Source: Bufo bufo | Taxonomy: Eukaryota > Chordata > Amphibia > Anura > Bufonidae | Direction of reading: 5' to 3' | Assembly: GCF_905171765.1 (NCBI RefSeq) | Contig: NC_053397.1 | Location: 110,625,295 to 110,689,294, forward strand | Length of the DNA stretch: 64,000 nt | Part shown: one piece after another, positions 63,671 to 64,000 of the stretch | Numbering within the stretch: the first letter of the stretch is position 1 | Layout: every line of letters starts with the position of its first letter | The notes under the pieces: model-generated | Databases searched by the model: none | Told to the model about the DNA's origin: nothing | What the model saw: the letters and a program-made list of their open reading frames with translations, nothing else | Translations under genes and position numbers: made by a program

Positions 63671-64000
63671 GAAGACCACCACAGCAGCTCTGATGATGAA
63701 ATACAGGTGACAACTGCTGCGGCTTTCTGCAGTCTGCAGACCGACAAGGAGGGCACGGGTAAAGAGTGGGCGTAAGATGATGTGGAGGATGAGGAGGCAC
63801 TAGACCCCACATGGAATCAAGGTCATGCGAGTGACGTTTGCAGTTTGGAGAAAGAGGAGGTGGTCGCACAGAGGCACCAGCACAGCAAAAGAGGGAGCAG
63901 GGTGCATTCTTGGGTGACATTTTACAATTTTTGCCGTGAATAAACCCCTGCACTGCATAGGTGACAGGGACCTAAATTTCTAAAAATCATCTGTTCCGTT
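63671..64000 (+). other. Continuation of the hAT interior
   Basis: GAG-rich sequence (GATGAGGAGGC, GAAAGAGGAGGTGG) typical of the acidic linker coding region of hAT elements, then AAACCCCTGCACTGCATAGG resembling the subterminal repeats. No intact frame. Confidence 0.35.

Larger units (their letters stand above)
61633..64000 (+). mobile_element. hAT element, left part (continues past the window)
   Basis: The left end is TAGGGTTGAGCGAACCCGAA, matching in inverse the hAT right end at 49351 (GTTCGCTCAACTCTA). The probable left target copy is ACTAAGAC (61625-61632). Subterminal GAACTTTAG / TTCGGG motifs follow. 61960-63000 is a degenerate repeat of about 110-130 bp (ATCTGTTCCATTGTGGGGTG, GACAGGCAGGCACATACATTC). 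Confidence 0.7.

Overview
The window is vertebrate nuclear DNA, almost certainly from an anuran amphibian. Two kinds of host sequence point that way. One is a pair of correctly spliced exons of a flavin-containing monooxygenase gene (minus strand, 40102-40687). The other is an intronless, disabled copy of the nucleoporin gene TPR (minus strand, 60022-61632). The repeats agree: TTAA-flanked elements with AAAGG ends (T2/Kolobok type, common in frogs), Harbinger-type MITEs with TWA target duplications, hAT elements with GATGAGCGAA-like ends, Ngaro elements with an SGNH hydrolase, DIRS and Penelope-like remnants, and palindromic Tc1 derivatives. No bacterial operons, CRISPR arrays or intact rRNA/tRNA genes were seen.

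Layout. 1-4938: head-to-tail array of a small LTR retroelement (minus strand) with a gag-like reading frame carrying a 16-residue repeat. 5036-8340: DIRS-type tyrosine recombinase gene split by a large foldback element, itself hit by a TTAA MITE. 8340-16290: sparse noncoding DNA with T2 and hAT elements and a Penelope-like terminal segment holding a hammerhead-like motif. 16295-19216: Harbinger-like element broken by an LTR and a 1.5-kb palindrome. 19910-26420: Ngaro element A (plus), interrupted by an antisense Gypsy gag-protease fragment. 26450-31330: Penelope-like remnants with Tc1, hAT and foldback insertions. 31610-38443: minisatellite split by a 5.7-kb TTAA element that itself hosts a hAT. 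38444-40700: MITEs, a SINE head and the FMO exons. 40912-59118: an endogenous retrovirus (plus strand) whose leader, gag and pol are interrupted by two hAT MITEs, a T2 MITE, a hAT transposon and a complete antisense Ngaro element (B) with a Tc1 derivative in its tail. 59119-61632: another LTR (minus) followed by the TPR copy. 61633-64000: the left part of another hAT element.

How it fits together. Only the FMO exons look like a functioning host gene. The rest is a stack of nested insertions whose order can be read from target duplications: for example Harbinger inside the retroviral LTR, Tc1 inside the Ngaro 3' end inside the retroviral pol, and a Harbinger inside a hAT inside a TTAA element inside a minisatellite. 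Most reading frames are disrupted. The longest intact ones belong to Ngaro A, the Gypsy gag and the hAT transposase.

The most noteworthy observations are: the foldback element with a hammerhead-like loop and a 16-bp target duplication; the TPR-derived sequence lying directly upstream of a polypurine tract and LTR in the same orientation; the tandem LTR units with a variable-copy coding minisatellite; two elements with unrelated termini sharing one interior; and the retroviral leader with two gag-like starts. All boundaries were read by eye. Superfamily names rest on termini, target duplications and protein motifs, not on database searches.
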